Source: Peribacillus sp. FSL E2-0218 | GTDB lineage: Bacteria > Bacillota > Bacilli > Bacillales > DSM-1321 | Direction of reading: 5' to 3' | Assembly (NCBI RefSeq): GCF_037992945.1 | Contig: NZ_CP150304.1 | Coordinates: forward strand, 4,850,501-4,914,500 | DNA: 64,000 nucleotides | In this document: in pieces, positions 1 through 9,058 of the stretch | Layout: each line of letters begins with the position of its first letter | Numbering within the stretch: the stretch's first letter is position 1 | Translations under genes and position numbers: made by a program | The notes under the pieces: model-generated | The model's input: only the letters and a program-made list of their open reading frames with translations | Told to the model about the DNA's origin: nothing | Databases searched by the model: none

Positions 1-672
1 CAGGATATGAATCGCTCCATTCGCGGTTTTGGCTTTAAGGTTCTCTGATTTCAAGGACTCAGTCGTGATGGCACCATTGAACATTCTTACCTGTATGTCC
101 TCATACTCCTTCCTGGGGATATACATCATCGTATCGACCTTCACCGCTTTTTCGCTGACCTTGAATGTGATCTTTCCATCCTTAATCGAAAAATCCACTT
201 CATCCAGGAAACTTTTTCTCGCAGCTTCGATATCTTCCACCCGGTATACCTTTGCCTGACATTCAACCCGGACATCCTGCTGATCCCAAGTCGCGATTTT
301 TATTCTTCCATTTGCTATATCGACATCCACTTCGTTCAGGAAATCATAATCATGCTGAAAAATATGGCTGACTTCCACTGATTTGCCGAAGTTGAAATCA
401 AGGTCGGTATCTTTTATTTTCTTAAAAGCACTCTCAACGAAATCAAGAATCTTATCTTTCGATGACTGGATATTCTTCTTAAACGTATCCTGAGTGCTTC
501 CTTCACTTTTCTTTTCCACGACTACAGTCGATAATTCATTTTGCAGTACCTGCCCTTTTGCTTCACTTTCCTGACTGGCTTTCTCCAATTCTTCCAATAG
601 GCCCATGGCTTCGTCCGCGGATAGCTTTCCATCCTGAATCATTTCTAGAATCTTCTTTCTTTCCTCCTGCAT
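1..672 (-). CDS. yvlB: DUF4097 family protein, YvlB-like (3' end outside window)
   Basis: Open for 224 codons from an ATG at 672 to the window edge, so the C-terminus is missing. A GTGAGGAA ribosome site lies just upstream of the ATG. The first 30 residues form a charged helical segment (MQEERKKILEMIQDGKLSAD) of the type found at the start of SHOCT-like/YvlB proteins. The visible C-terminal part has the repetitive DUF4097 beta-helix style, for example TANGAIHI near the edge. The position next to uvrA matches B. subtilis, where the yvlABCD genes neighbour uvrA. In B. subtilis yvlB belongs to an envelope-stress-associated group, but its molecular role is unknown, and nothing here adds to it. 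Identification rests on synteny plus domain style. Confidence 0.75.
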   Translation of the reverse strand, partial: MQEERKKILEMIQDGKLSADEAMGLLEELEKASQESEAKGQVLQNELSTVVVEKKSEGSTQDTFKKNIQSSKDKILDFVESAFKKIKDTDLDFNFGKSVEVSHIFQHDYDFLNEVDVDIANGRIKIATWDQQDVRVECQAKVYRVEDIEAARKSFLDEVDFSIKDGKITFKVSEKAVKVDTMMYIPRKEYEDIQVRMFNGAITTESLKSENLKAKTANGAIHIL

Positions 673-952
673 GAACATTCCTCACTTTCTTCTATCATTT
701 TATTCATACATACGCCTAGATATCTAAAAAGTTTCATAAATCCTGTTTTTACCATCATTCGACAAAGTGAACTGACATTCTCCGAAACGGAAAATATGAT
801 ATTCCCCCGGAAATATTCTGCTTTCCCAGCATTTAATCAAATGATTGATTAAATGCTAACTTTCATTTTTCTACAAAATAACAGGCAGCCTGCAGGAAAA
901 CGCGAAGATCATGGCGACGTTGACCTTGGGCCGATTCTTCCCAAAACCAAAG

Positions 953-978
953 GGGAGCAAGCCTAATGGCTCGCTCCC
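953..978 (-). terminator. Terminator-like hairpin after uvrA
   Basis: On the minus strand GGGAGCGAGCC pairs with GGCTTGCTCCC around a 4-base loop, directly behind the uvrA stop. The following tract (CTTTGGTTTT) is only moderately T-rich. The rest of 673-980 holds the short leader of the yvlB-like gene; I see no further gene there. Confidence 0.65.
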
Positions 979-980
979 TT

Positions 981-3860
981 TCATGCATGTTCATGCTCTT
1001 GTTCTTTTGCTTCGATCAAGTTTTCCATGCGGATTTGGTCACGCGTCAATACTGGCTTTAAATATTTGCCCGTGTATGATTCGGAAACCTCACATATTTT
1101 CTCAGGTGTACCATAGGTGACAATCGTTCCGCCCTTGTCCCCGCCTTCCGGTCCCAGGTCAATGATATGGTCCGCCGTTTTGATGACATCAAGGTTATGC
1201 TCAATCACTAAAACGGTATCGCCGTTGTCAACCAGGCGCTGCAGCACCTCAAGCAGCCTTGCAATGTCATGGACATGGAGCCCGGTAGTCGGTTCATCCA
1301 GGATATAGAAGGAGCGTCCGGTCGAACGGCGATGCAATTCAGAAGCAAGCTTCACCCTTTGTGCTTCACCGCCTGATAATGTCGTGGCTGGCTGTCCAAG
1401 CTTAATATAACCCAAGCCCACATCAAATATCGTTTGGAGCTTCCGTTTGATTTTCGGGATATTTTCAAAGAAGCTGACGCCTTCCTCCACTGTCATATCA
1501 AGGATATCTGAAATGTTTTTCCCTTTATATTTCACTTCAAGCGTTTCCCGGTTATACCGTTTTCCATGGCAGACTTCACATGGAACATAGACATCCGGAA
1601 GGAAATGCATTTCGATCTTGATGATGCCATCGCCGCGGCAGGCTTCACAGCGGCCACCCTTCACATTGAAACTGAAACGGCCTTTTTTATAACCGCGGAT
1701 TTTCGCTTCGTTCGTTGTCGCAAAAACATCACGAACATCATCAAATACGCCTGTATACGTGGCTGGATTTGAACGCGGGGTCCTTCCAATCGGGGACTGG
1801 TCGATATCAATGACCTTATCCAAATGCTCAATCCCCTTGATTTCACGAAAGTCCCCTGGTCTGGCTTTTGCACGATTCAGCTTTTGGGCCAATGACTTAT
1901 GAAGGATCTCATTCACTAATGTACTCTTACCCGAACCAGAAACTCCAGTCACGGCGGTAAAGACGCCAAGCGGGAACTTCACATTCACATTCTTCAGGTT
2001 ATTTTCCTTGGCACCTTTTATTTCGATGACACGGCCGTCGTTTTTTCGGCGCTCCAATGGCAAGGGGATGAATTTCTTCCCTGCCAAATATTGACCCGTC
2101 AACGAGTCAGGATTGTTCATGACTTCCTCCGGAGTTCCGGCGGCCACGATTTCCCCTCCATGGGCCCCTGCCCCAGGTCCGACATCAATCAAATAATCGG
2201 CAGCAAGCATCGTATCTTCATCGTGCTCGACAACGATCAAGGTGTTTCCGATTTCACGCATATTTTTCAACGTTTCGATCAAGCGGTCGTTATCCCGCTG
2301 GTGGAGTCCGATAGAAGGCTCATCCAGAATGTACAGCACTCCCGTCAATCGGGAACCGATCTGCGTTGCCAATCTGATACGCTGCGCTTCACCGCCTGAT
2401 AATGTCCCGGCAGCCCTGCTCAACGTCAAATATTCCAAACCAACATTAGCCAAAAACCCGAGCCGCTCGCGAATTTCCCGTAAAATCAGCCTGGCGATCG
2501 CGGCCTCTTTTTCCGTCAAATCAAGCTCATCGAAAAATATCAAGGCATCTTCAACCGATAAAGCGGTCGTTTGACTTATATGGACCCCTTGGATGAGCAC
2601 GGCCAGGCTTTCCTTTTTCAAACGATGGCCCTTACAGGTTGGACAGTGGTGCTCTGACATGTATTTTTGCATTTGCTCACGGATATAATCCGAGCTCGTC
2701 TCCTTGAAACGCCTCTCGATGTTTCTTAAGATGCCCTCAAAGGTAATATATCCTTCTTGCACTCTTCCAAAATCATTCTTATAGCGGAAATAAATCTTGT
2801 CTTTGCCTGAGCCATTTAAAATCTTATCCATATTATCCTCAGGCAATTCTTTAACGGGCACATCCATATCGATTCCATAATGGTTGGCTACCGCCTCAAG
2901 CAGCTGAGGATAATATTGTGAGCTTGTCGGTTCCCATGGGGCAATGGCATGTTGGTGCAAGGTTAAATCCTTATCCGGGATGACCAGGTCCCGGTCCACT
3001 TCAAGCCTTGCCCCTAAACCATCACAATCAGGGCAGGCGCCAAACGGGCTATTGAAGGAGAACATCCTTGGTTCCAATTCCTCAATCGAAAACCCGCAAT
3101 ATGGGCAAGCATGATTCTCACTGAACAGCAGTTCTTCCTCACCCATGACGTCAATGATGACCTTGCCTTCACCAAGCTTCAACGCACTTTCCAATGAATC
3201 GGCAAGCCTGGCCCTAACGCCCTCTTTAATGACGATCCGGTCGATGATCACTTCGATCGAATGCTTTTTATTTTTTTCCAGTACGATTTCATCACTTAAA
3301 TCATGCATTTCCCCATTCACACGAATGCGGACATATCCTTGTTTCTTGACTTCCTCCAAGACCTTCGCATGTGTCCCTTTCCTGCCAGAGACTAGCGGGG
3401 CCAATACTTGAAGCTTGGTGCGCTCAGGATAATCAAGGATGCGGTCCACCATTTGCTCAATCGTTTGGGAGCTGATTTCTATATTGTGGATCGGACAGGT
3501 AGGCCTGCCGACACGTGCATATAACAGCCTTAAATAATCATAGATTTCCGTAACGGTCCCTACGGTTGATCGGGGATTGCGACTGGTCGTTTTCTGGTCT
3601 ATGGAAATGGCAGGTGATAACCCTTCAATCGCATCGACATCCGGTTTATCCACCTGACCTAAAAATTGACGCGCATAAGCGGACAATGATTCCACATAAC
3701 GTCTTTGCCCTTCAGCATAAATCGTATCAAAGGCCAAGGAAGACTTTCCAGATCCAGATAATCCAGTAAGGACGACTAGTTTGTCCCTCGGTATCGTGAT
3801 ATCAATATTCTTTAAATTGTTGGCCCTTGCGCCTTTGATCACAATCTTATCCATTGCCAT
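981..3860 (-). CDS. uvrA: Excinuclease ABC subunit UvrA
   Basis: DNA damage recognition ATPase of nucleotide excision repair; as a dimer it loads UvrB at lesions. At 959 residues it has the normal length. The first Walker A motif is at residues 33-40 (GLSGSGKS), and a second ABC unit has AVTGVSGSGKST in the C-terminal half. Zinc-binding cysteine pairs are visible (CPYCG...CPDC, CPTCKGH, CEACRGDG...CEVC), as are two LSGGEAQR signature motifs. The ATG at 3860 lies 6 bases after the uvrB stop, and its ribosome site (AGGGTGA) overlaps that stop, so uvrB-uvrA is a translationally close pair. In B. subtilis this operon is in the SOS regulon; I did not find a convincing LexA box by eye. Confidence 0.98.
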   Translation of the reverse strand: MAMDKIVIKGARANNLKNIDITIPRDKLVVLTGLSGSGKSSLAFDTIYAEGQRRYVESLSAYARQFLGQVDKPDVDAIEGLSPAISIDQKTTSRNPRSTVGTVTEIYDYLRLLYARVGRPTCPIHNIEISSQTIEQMVDRILDYPERTKLQVLAPLVSGRKGTHAKVLEEVKKQGYVRIRVNGEMHDLSDEIVLEKNKKHSIEVIIDRIVIKEGVRARLADSLESALKLGEGKVIIDVMGEEELLFSENHACPYCGFSIEELEPRMFSFNSPFGACPDCDGLGARLEVDRDLVIPDKDLTLHQHAIAPWEPTSSQYYPQLLEAVANHYGIDMDVPVKELPEDNMDKILNGSGKDKIYFRYKNDFGRVQEGYITFEGILRNIERRFKETSSDYIREQMQKYMSEHHCPTCKGHRLKKESLAVLIQGVHISQTTALSVEDALIFFDELDLTEKEAAIARLILREIRERLGFLANVGLEYLTLSRAAGTLSGGEAQRIRLATQIGSRLTGVLYILDEPSIGLHQRDNDRLIETLKNMREIGNTLIVVEHDEDTMLAADYLIDVGPGAGAHGGEIVAAGTPEEVMNNPDSLTGQYLAGKKFIPLPLERRKNDGRVIEIKGAKENNLKNVNVKFPLGVFTAVTGVSGSGKSTLVNEILHKSLAQKLNRAKARPGDFREIKGIEHLDKVIDIDQSPIGRTPRSNPATYTGVFDDVRDVFATTNEAKIRGYKKGRFSFNVKGGRCEACRGDGIIKIEMHFLPDVYVPCEVCHGKRYNRETLEVKYKGKNISDILDMTVEEGVSFFENIPKIKRKLQTIFDVGLGYIKLGQPATTLSGGEAQRVKLASELHRRSTGRSFYILDEPTTGLHVHDIARLLEVLQRLVDNGDTVLVIEHNLDVIKTADHIIDLGPEGGDKGGTIVTYGTPEKICEVSESYTGKYLKPVLTRDQIRMENLIEAKEQEHEHA

Positions 3861-3866
3861 GTTTCG

Positions 3867-5852
3867 TCACCCTTCCGCTTTTAACTCTAGTAATAAATCA
3901 CGCAGCTCGGCAGCACGCTCGAAGTCCAGCGCCTTTGCTGCTTCCTTCATTTCTTTTTCCATGCTTTCCATCACTTTTAGGCGCTCTTTTTTCGGGAGCT
4001 TCGCAAAGCTTGGCGCAAGATCTTCTTTGTACTCTTCCCCTTCTTCCGCCACATGTGTAGCCCTGATGGAGTCACGGATATCCTTTTGAATGGTCTGCGG
4101 CAGGATTCCGTGCACTTCATTATATTGCTCCTGAATTTCACGGCGCCGCTTCGTTTCATTGATGGCAAGCTCCATCGAATTCGTGATGCGGTCCGCATAC
4201 ATGATGACATGCCCGTTGGCATTACGTGCAGCACGGCCCATCGTTTGGATGAGCGACCGCTCCGAGCGAAGGAATCCTTCTTTATCGGCATCGAGGATGG
4301 TCACTAACGACACTTCCGGTATATCCAATCCTTCCCTCAAGAGGTTGATTCCGACGAGTACATCATATTTACCCATTCGCAGCTCGCGGATGATTTCTAT
4401 TCTTTCTAAGGTCTTCACTTCCGAATGAAGGTATTGAACCTTGATGCCGATTTCCTTTAAATAATCCGTCAAGTCTTCGGACATCTTTTTCGTTAAAGTG
4501 GTGATCAGGACACGTTCATTCTTTTTGACACGTTCCTGGATTTCACCGATCATGTCATCTATTTGCCCTTCAATTGGACGAACCTCGATGGTTGGGTCAA
4601 GCAAACCGGTAGGACGGATGATTTGCTCGACCATTTCAGGTGTATGCTCGAGCTCATATGGTCCCGGTGTCGCGGAAACGAATATCGATTGATGGACCTT
4701 TTTCTCGAATTCCTCAAATCTTAGCGGACGGTTATCCTTCGCGGACGGGAGGCGGAAGCCATGATCGACAAGCACCTGCTTCCGTGCCTGGTCCCCATTG
4801 AACATGCCCCTGATTTGTGAAAGGGTCACGTGGGACTCATCAACGACCAACAGGAAGTCCTCCGGAAAATAATCGATTAACGTATATGGCGTCGCACCTG
4901 CCGGACGGAGCGTCAAATGGCGGGAATAGTTCTCGATCCCTGAACAAAAGCCCATTTCCCGCATCATTTCCAGATCATAACGGGTCCGTTGCTCCAAACG
5001 CTGCGCTTCAAGGAGCTTTTCATCTTCCCTTAATTCCTTCAGGCGTTCTTCCAATTCCAGCTCGATATTCTGTATCGCGACTTTCATTTTCTCTTCGCGG
5101 GTTACGAAATGGGAAGCAGGAAAAATGGCAATATGTTCGCGCTCACCGGTAATTTCACCGGTCAGTGCATCGACTTCCCGGATCCGGTCAATCTCATCTC
5201 CGAAAAACTCGACTCGTACGCAATGTTCATCGCGGGAGGCCGGGAAAATTTCGACCACGTCGCCGCGTACGCGGAAGGTCCCGCGCTGGAAAGCTATGTC
5301 ATTCCGTTCATATTGAATGTCCACGAGCCTGTGCAGCAGGGCATTCCGGTCCATTTCCATGCCTGTTCTGAGAGAAACGACCATCTCCCGGTATTCTTCC
5401 GGGGAGCCGAGCCCATAAATGCAGGATACACTGGCAATGATGATGACATCTTTCCTTTCGAACAAAGACGAAGTGGCCGAGTGGCGAAGTTTATCGATCT
5501 CATCATTGATGCTTGCATCTTTTTCGATGAAAGTATCGGTGGATGGGACATAGGCCTCTGGCTGATAGTAATCATAATAGCTTACGAAGTACTCAACGGC
5601 ATTGTTGGGGAAAAACTCTTTGAACTCACTGTAAAGCTGCCCTGCCAACGTTTTATTGTGGGCAATGACAAGCGTCGGTTTATTGATTTGCTGAATGACA
5701 TTGGAAACGGTGAACGTTTTCCCTGTTCCCGTCGCCCCCAATAATGTCTGCATGTCCTTTCCTTCTTTGATGCCATCGACAAGCATTTCAATTGCTGCAG
5801 GTTGATCTCCTTGAGGAGAGTATTTTGAGACTAACTCAAACTTATCCTTCAC
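3867..5852 (-). CDS. uvrB: Excinuclease ABC subunit UvrB
   Basis: Helicase-like damage verification subunit that receives DNA from UvrA and recruits UvrC for incision. Walker A (GATGTGKT) is near residue 40. The DNA-clamping beta-hairpin region (YYDYYQPEAYVP) and a C-terminal UVR domain ending LLLELKAEG are present. Two starts compete: TTG at 5855 and GTG at 5852. AGGAGG at 5862-5867 serves either. I chose GTG because it gives MKDKFELVSKY, the usual UvrB N-terminus (661 residues). First gene of the uvrBA pair; csbA lies upstream as in B. subtilis. Confidence 0.97.
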   Translation of the reverse strand: MKDKFELVSKYSPQGDQPAAIEMLVDGIKEGKDMQTLLGATGTGKTFTVSNVIQQINKPTLVIAHNKTLAGQLYSEFKEFFPNNAVEYFVSYYDYYQPEAYVPSTDTFIEKDASINDEIDKLRHSATSSLFERKDVIIIASVSCIYGLGSPEEYREMVVSLRTGMEMDRNALLHRLVDIQYERNDIAFQRGTFRVRGDVVEIFPASRDEHCVRVEFFGDEIDRIREVDALTGEITGEREHIAIFPASHFVTREEKMKVAIQNIELELEERLKELREDEKLLEAQRLEQRTRYDLEMMREMGFCSGIENYSRHLTLRPAGATPYTLIDYFPEDFLLVVDESHVTLSQIRGMFNGDQARKQVLVDHGFRLPSAKDNRPLRFEEFEKKVHQSIFVSATPGPYELEHTPEMVEQIIRPTGLLDPTIEVRPIEGQIDDMIGEIQERVKKNERVLITTLTKKMSEDLTDYLKEIGIKVQYLHSEVKTLERIEIIRELRMGKYDVLVGINLLREGLDIPEVSLVTILDADKEGFLRSERSLIQTMGRAARNANGHVIMYADRITNSMELAINETKRRREIQEQYNEVHGILPQTIQKDIRDSIRATHVAEEGEEYKEDLAPSFAKLPKKERLKVMESMEKEMKEAAKALDFERAAELRDLLLELKAEG

Positions 5853-6050
5853 CAAGCATAGCCTCCTATTGAAATATTTTTATATGAAAAACGGGATATG
5901 TTCCTATCCCTTCTATTTATTCCGGTTTAAGAAAGTATATATACACATTCTACCACAACAAGCTCAAAACAAACCAGCAATAAGCGAACACGCATTCTAT
6001 TTTTAAGTTAATATCCTTTGTCGCTTCATATGTGAAGACAAGCCGAGTAC

Positions 6051-6077
6051 AAAAAAAGCACCTCTGGTGTCAGGCGC
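6051..6077 (-). terminator. Rho-independent terminator of csbA
   Basis: On the minus strand GCGCCT pairs with AGGTGC and is followed by seven T. The stem begins in the last codons of csbA. Confidence 0.7.
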
Positions 6078-6300
6078 TCTTGGATGTTCGTTTCATCATT
6101 CGTTTCGATAGCCAGAATCCAACTGTCAGGGATAATGCATCAACGATGATCAATAAGTTCGTATGTGTATAACCTTTATATGCAGATGCTGTTATCAAGG
6201 CAACCGTCAACACAAGACCGACGACATTGTTGTAGGTGACCCTTGAAAAAAGCATGACAAGTAGACAAGGAAGGAAAAGGGCAGAAAGAATTTTAATCAT
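6070..6300 (-). CDS. csbA: CsbA family small membrane protein
   Basis: A 76-residue, very hydrophobic protein with about three predicted membrane segments and a basic end (RMMKRTSKSA). CsbA of B. subtilis is a sigma-B controlled membrane protein of unknown function, located beside uvrBA exactly as here. The ATG at 6300 has AAAGGAG at good spacing. I did not find a clear sigma-B promoter (GTTTAA...GGGTAT) in the 180 bases upstream. The call rests on synteny, length and hydrophobic pattern. Confidence 0.85.
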   Translation of the reverse strand: MIKILSALFLPCLLVMLFSRVTYNNVVGLVLTVALITASAYKGYTHTNLLIIVDALSLTVGFWLSKRMMKRTSKSA

Positions 6301-6440
6301 TTTTTCATCTCCTTTGTAAGAGAAAAATAGAGTAATTTCAGTTTAAATGATTATGAAGTTTTTTGCCAATCTATTTCCTGCTTGATTTCCGATGACCGGT
6401 AAAAGAACATTTGAACCACTTTAAAATTATCTCCATAACG

Positions 6441-6479
6441 AAAAGGAAGCAAACCCCCAAAAAGGAAGTTCGCTTCTTT
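6441..6479 (-). terminator. Terminator-like hairpin after the catalase gene
   Basis: GAAGCGAAC... and ...GTTTGCTTC form an imperfect stem with a T-rich loop on the minus strand, followed by CTTTT. Located just behind the catalase stop. Confidence 0.55.
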
Positions 6480-6484
6480 CACGA

Positions 6485-8062
6485 TCAATATGGATCCGCT
6501 TCATGTCCTTCTCTGGCAGCGTCCCCTGGGTCATCCGTCCCTCCCATCGGTTTGGAGGATTCCGTATGTTCGGAAGCGGAATCCAGTCCCGCTTCAAGTC
6601 TGCGGCCATAATCTTCATCGGCCTCTTTTGCGAGGGCGATCATTTTTTCTTGGATGCGCCGGTCTGCCGGTGCCAAAGCCGATACCAAATTGGCGATCAA
6701 TTCGTCCCTTTCCCAATCTTCGAATTCACGGTACGTTTCACCAGCCTGTTTCGTATTGCTTTGGCGATCGATTGTCTCACGAACCAATTTCCCTTCTACG
6801 AAAGGGGTATACTCCTTACCCGTTTGCTCAGCTTCTTTCAAGCCTCCTACGGTTGATGGTTCATAGTTTATGTGGGGGCTTTGGTTGCCTCTGCCCACTT
6901 CATATTGCATTTGTCCGCCAGTCTGATTCGTGGCCGTTGGCTTCTTTGGAGCATTGATCGGCAATTGCAGGTAATTCGCCCCCACACGGTGGCGTTGTGT
7001 ATCGGAGTATGAGAAGGTACGCCCCTGAAGCATCTTGTCATCCGAAAAGTCAAGGCCATCCACCAAGACGCCCGTACCGAATGCAGCCTGTTCGACTTCA
7101 GTGAAATAGTCCTGCGGATTTCTATCCAATACCATCGTGCCGACATGCAGCCATGGGAATTCATCCTTTGGCCAAATCTTTGTATCATCGAGCGGATCGA
7201 AGTCCAACTCAGGGTGATCATCATCACTCATGATCTGTACATTCAGATCCCATTCGGGAAACTCCCCCCGTTCGATTGCTTCATATAGATCCTGTGTGGC
7301 ATGATTGAAATTCGTTGCTTGAATTTCATTGGCTTCCTTCTGGGTCAAATTCTTGATGCCCTGCTTCGGCTCCCAGTGATATTTGACGAGTACGGCTTTC
7401 CCTTCTTCATTCACCCATTTGTACGTATTGACGCCTGAACCTTGCATCATGCGATAATTGGCTGGAATGCCCCAAGGGGAAAATAAAAACGTGACCATAT
7501 GAAAGGTTTCCGGAGAACTCGAGCAAAAATCGAAAATCCTACGCCCATCTTGAATGTTCGTGACCGGATCCGGTTTGAAGGCATGGATCAAATCCGGGAA
7601 TTTCATCGCATCACGGATAAAAAAGATTTTCAGATTATTCCCGACAAGATCCCAGTTCCCATCTTCCGTATAAAATTTCACGGCAAACCCCCTCGGATCA
7701 CGTAACGTTTCCGGGGATGTCCCGCCATGGATAACAGATGAAAACCTTACGAATACCGGTGTTTTTTTGCCTTCCACCTGAAACACCTTCGCCCTCGTAT
7801 ATTTTGATATCGGCTCGTCCCCTGCTTTACCAGTCGGAACAAAATAGCCATGGGCACCTGCACCGCGGGCATGCACGACCCGTTCAGGAATTCTCTCCCT
7901 ATCGAAATGGCTGATCTTTTCCAGGAAATCGTAGTTTTCCAGTGTACTTGGCCCCCTGTTCCCCACCGTTCGAAGGCTCTGGTTATTCGTTACAGGGTGG
8001 CCTTGCCTGTTCGTCAATGTTTCTTTGGAATGGTCATTTGTTTTTTTGGATTTATTAGACAA
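6485..8062 (-). CDS. katA: Monofunctional heme catalase
   Basis: Decomposes hydrogen peroxide in the cytoplasm. Key residues are visible: the distal histidine in VVHARGAGAHGYF (about residue 64), the distal asparagine in VGNNLKIFFIRD, and the proximal tyrosine in FSYSDTQRHR. The longest ORF starts with ATG at 8092, but AAAGGAGGG lies inside that frame six bases before a TTG at 8062, so the TTG is almost certainly the real start (MSNKSKKTNDH, 525 residues). The acidic C-terminal tail (about 40 residues, ending GHEADPY) is longer than in the shortest Bacillus catalases. Monocistronic. The katA symbol means family only; paralogues such as katX or katE cannot be excluded. Confidence 0.93.
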   Translation of the reverse strand: MSNKSKKTNDHSKETLTNRQGHPVTNNQSLRTVGNRGPSTLENYDFLEKISHFDRERIPERVVHARGAGAHGYFVPTGKAGDEPISKYTRAKVFQVEGKKTPVFVRFSSVIHGGTSPETLRDPRGFAVKFYTEDGNWDLVGNNLKIFFIRDAMKFPDLIHAFKPDPVTNIQDGRRIFDFCSSSPETFHMVTFLFSPWGIPANYRMMQGSGVNTYKWVNEEGKAVLVKYHWEPKQGIKNLTQKEANEIQATNFNHATQDLYEAIERGEFPEWDLNVQIMSDDDHPELDFDPLDDTKIWPKDEFPWLHVGTMVLDRNPQDYFTEVEQAAFGTGVLVDGLDFSDDKMLQGRTFSYSDTQRHRVGANYLQLPINAPKKPTATNQTGGQMQYEVGRGNQSPHINYEPSTVGGLKEAEQTGKEYTPFVEGKLVRETIDRQSNTKQAGETYREFEDWERDELIANLVSALAPADRRIQEKMIALAKEADEDYGRRLEAGLDSASEHTESSKPMGGTDDPGDAAREGHEADPY

Positions 8063-8113
8063 AAAAATCCCTCCTTTGTTAATATAAACCATAATATCTC
8101 TTTACTTTCCCCT

Positions 8114-8138
8114 ATTCCCTTCATTTAACTCTAGAAAC
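8114..8138 (-). promoter_or_regulatory. Candidate sigma-B promoter of the catalase gene
   Basis: On the minus strand GTTTCT, 13 bases, then GGGAAT. This resembles the sigma-B pattern GTTTAA-N12..15-GGGTAT with three mismatches and a correct spacer, about 50 bases before the TTG start. I saw no good PerR box. Confidence 0.4.
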
Positions 8139-8231
8139 TTTCATTTAATTTTAAGGGCATCACAAGGAAAGCCCCCGCACCTTGATTCACAGGGATTTCC
8201 CTTGTTTTCAAAATACAGGAAAAGATTTCGG

Positions 8232-8260
8232 TTGACACCCTCTTCATTACCTCTTATAAT
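8232..8260 (+). promoter_or_regulatory. Sigma-A promoter of the yceI-like gene
   Basis: TTGACA at 8232-8237, a 17-base spacer and TATAAT at 8255-8260. Both hexamers are perfect consensus. Confidence 0.9.
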
Positions 8261-8328
8261 TACATTAAGTTCAAATATCTCAAATTAAAGATAAATAATT
8301 TCAAGATTAATTTTTAGGAGGAATAATC

Positions 8329-8862
8329 ATGACAAACACGAATTGGACGATCGACCCGACACACAGTACGATTGAATTTTCCGTAAAACATATGATGATC
8401 GCTAAAGTTAAAGGCAGCTTCAATAAATTCAGCGCAAACATTTCAGCGGACCCAACTGATCTGACTACTGCAGAAATCGATTTCACCGTAGATGTAGCCA
8501 GCATTGACACCCGTAATGCAGACAGAGATAATCACCTGCGGTCTGCTGACTTCTTCCATGTAGAAAATAATCCAACATTAACATTCAAGTCAACGAAAAT
8601 CGTGAAAACGGATGACGACGAATACGATGTAACTGGAAATGTAACCCTTAATGGAATGACTAAAGAAGAAACCTTTGCGATCACCTTTGAAGGCCAAGGA
8701 AAAGATCCGTGGGGAAATGAAAAAGCAGGATTTAGCGGAAAAGGAAAAGTTAAACGCAGTGATTATGGTTTAACTTATAACGCAGCATTGGAAACGGGCG
8801 GCGTCCTTATTGGCGATCAGATCACTCTTACCCTCGACATCGAGGCAGCTAAAGAAGCTTAA
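8329..8862 (+). CDS. YceI family protein
   Basis: A 177-residue protein with the YceI lipocalin-like fold. Typical motifs are the N-terminal WTIDPTHSTIEFSVKHMM, HLRSADFF in the middle, and a C-terminal strand GVLIGDQITLTLDIEA. There is no signal peptide, so it should be cytoplasmic, unlike E. coli YceI, which is periplasmic. YceI proteins bind isoprenoid-type ligands such as polyprenols in the cases studied; the ligand here is unknown. AGGAGG precedes the ATG. It stands alone between a consensus promoter and a strong terminator, so it is probably well expressed. Confidence 0.92.
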   Translation: MTNTNWTIDPTHSTIEFSVKHMMIAKVKGSFNKFSANISADPTDLTTAEIDFTVDVASIDTRNADRDNHLRSADFFHVENNPTLTFKSTKIVKTDDDEYDVTGNVTLNGMTKEETFAITFEGQGKDPWGNEKAGFSGKGKVKRSDYGLTYNAALETGGVLIGDQITLTLDIEAAKEA

Positions 8863-8870
8863 TGAATTGT

Positions 8871-8922
8871 ACCCTGAAGAGTAGACACTTAAATAAGTGG
8901 CTGCCCTTCAGGGTCTTTTTTT
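8871..8922 (+). terminator. Rho-independent terminator of the yceI-like gene
   Basis: ACCCTGAAG (8871-8879) pairs with CTTCAGGGT (8906-8914), with a nested CACTT/AAGTG hairpin inside and a run of T after the stem. Confidence 0.9.
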
Positions 8923-8968
8923 GTACACTGAATGTACTGCAGGAATAAGTATAGAGGCCAGCGGGATA

Positions 8969-9010
8969 AAAAAAAGATGATCCCGTTCCATACAGGGATC
9001 ATCTTTTTTT
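8969..9010 (-). terminator. Rho-independent terminator of the permease pair (works both ways)
   Basis: A-run plus GATGATCCC pairs with GGGATCATC plus T-run around a 10-base loop. The perfect 16-base stem gives a T tract in both directions. It ends the minus-strand permease operon. Confidence 0.85.
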
Positions 9011-9058
9011 CATGTCCTTTACATAGTGTACAGTTTAGTTGATCGGCTGCTTCTTTTT

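Noticed and set aside
5109..5744. 211-codon plus-strand frame opposite uvrB
   Set aside because: It is the antisense shadow of a highly conserved gene, with no ribosome site and no family resemblance.
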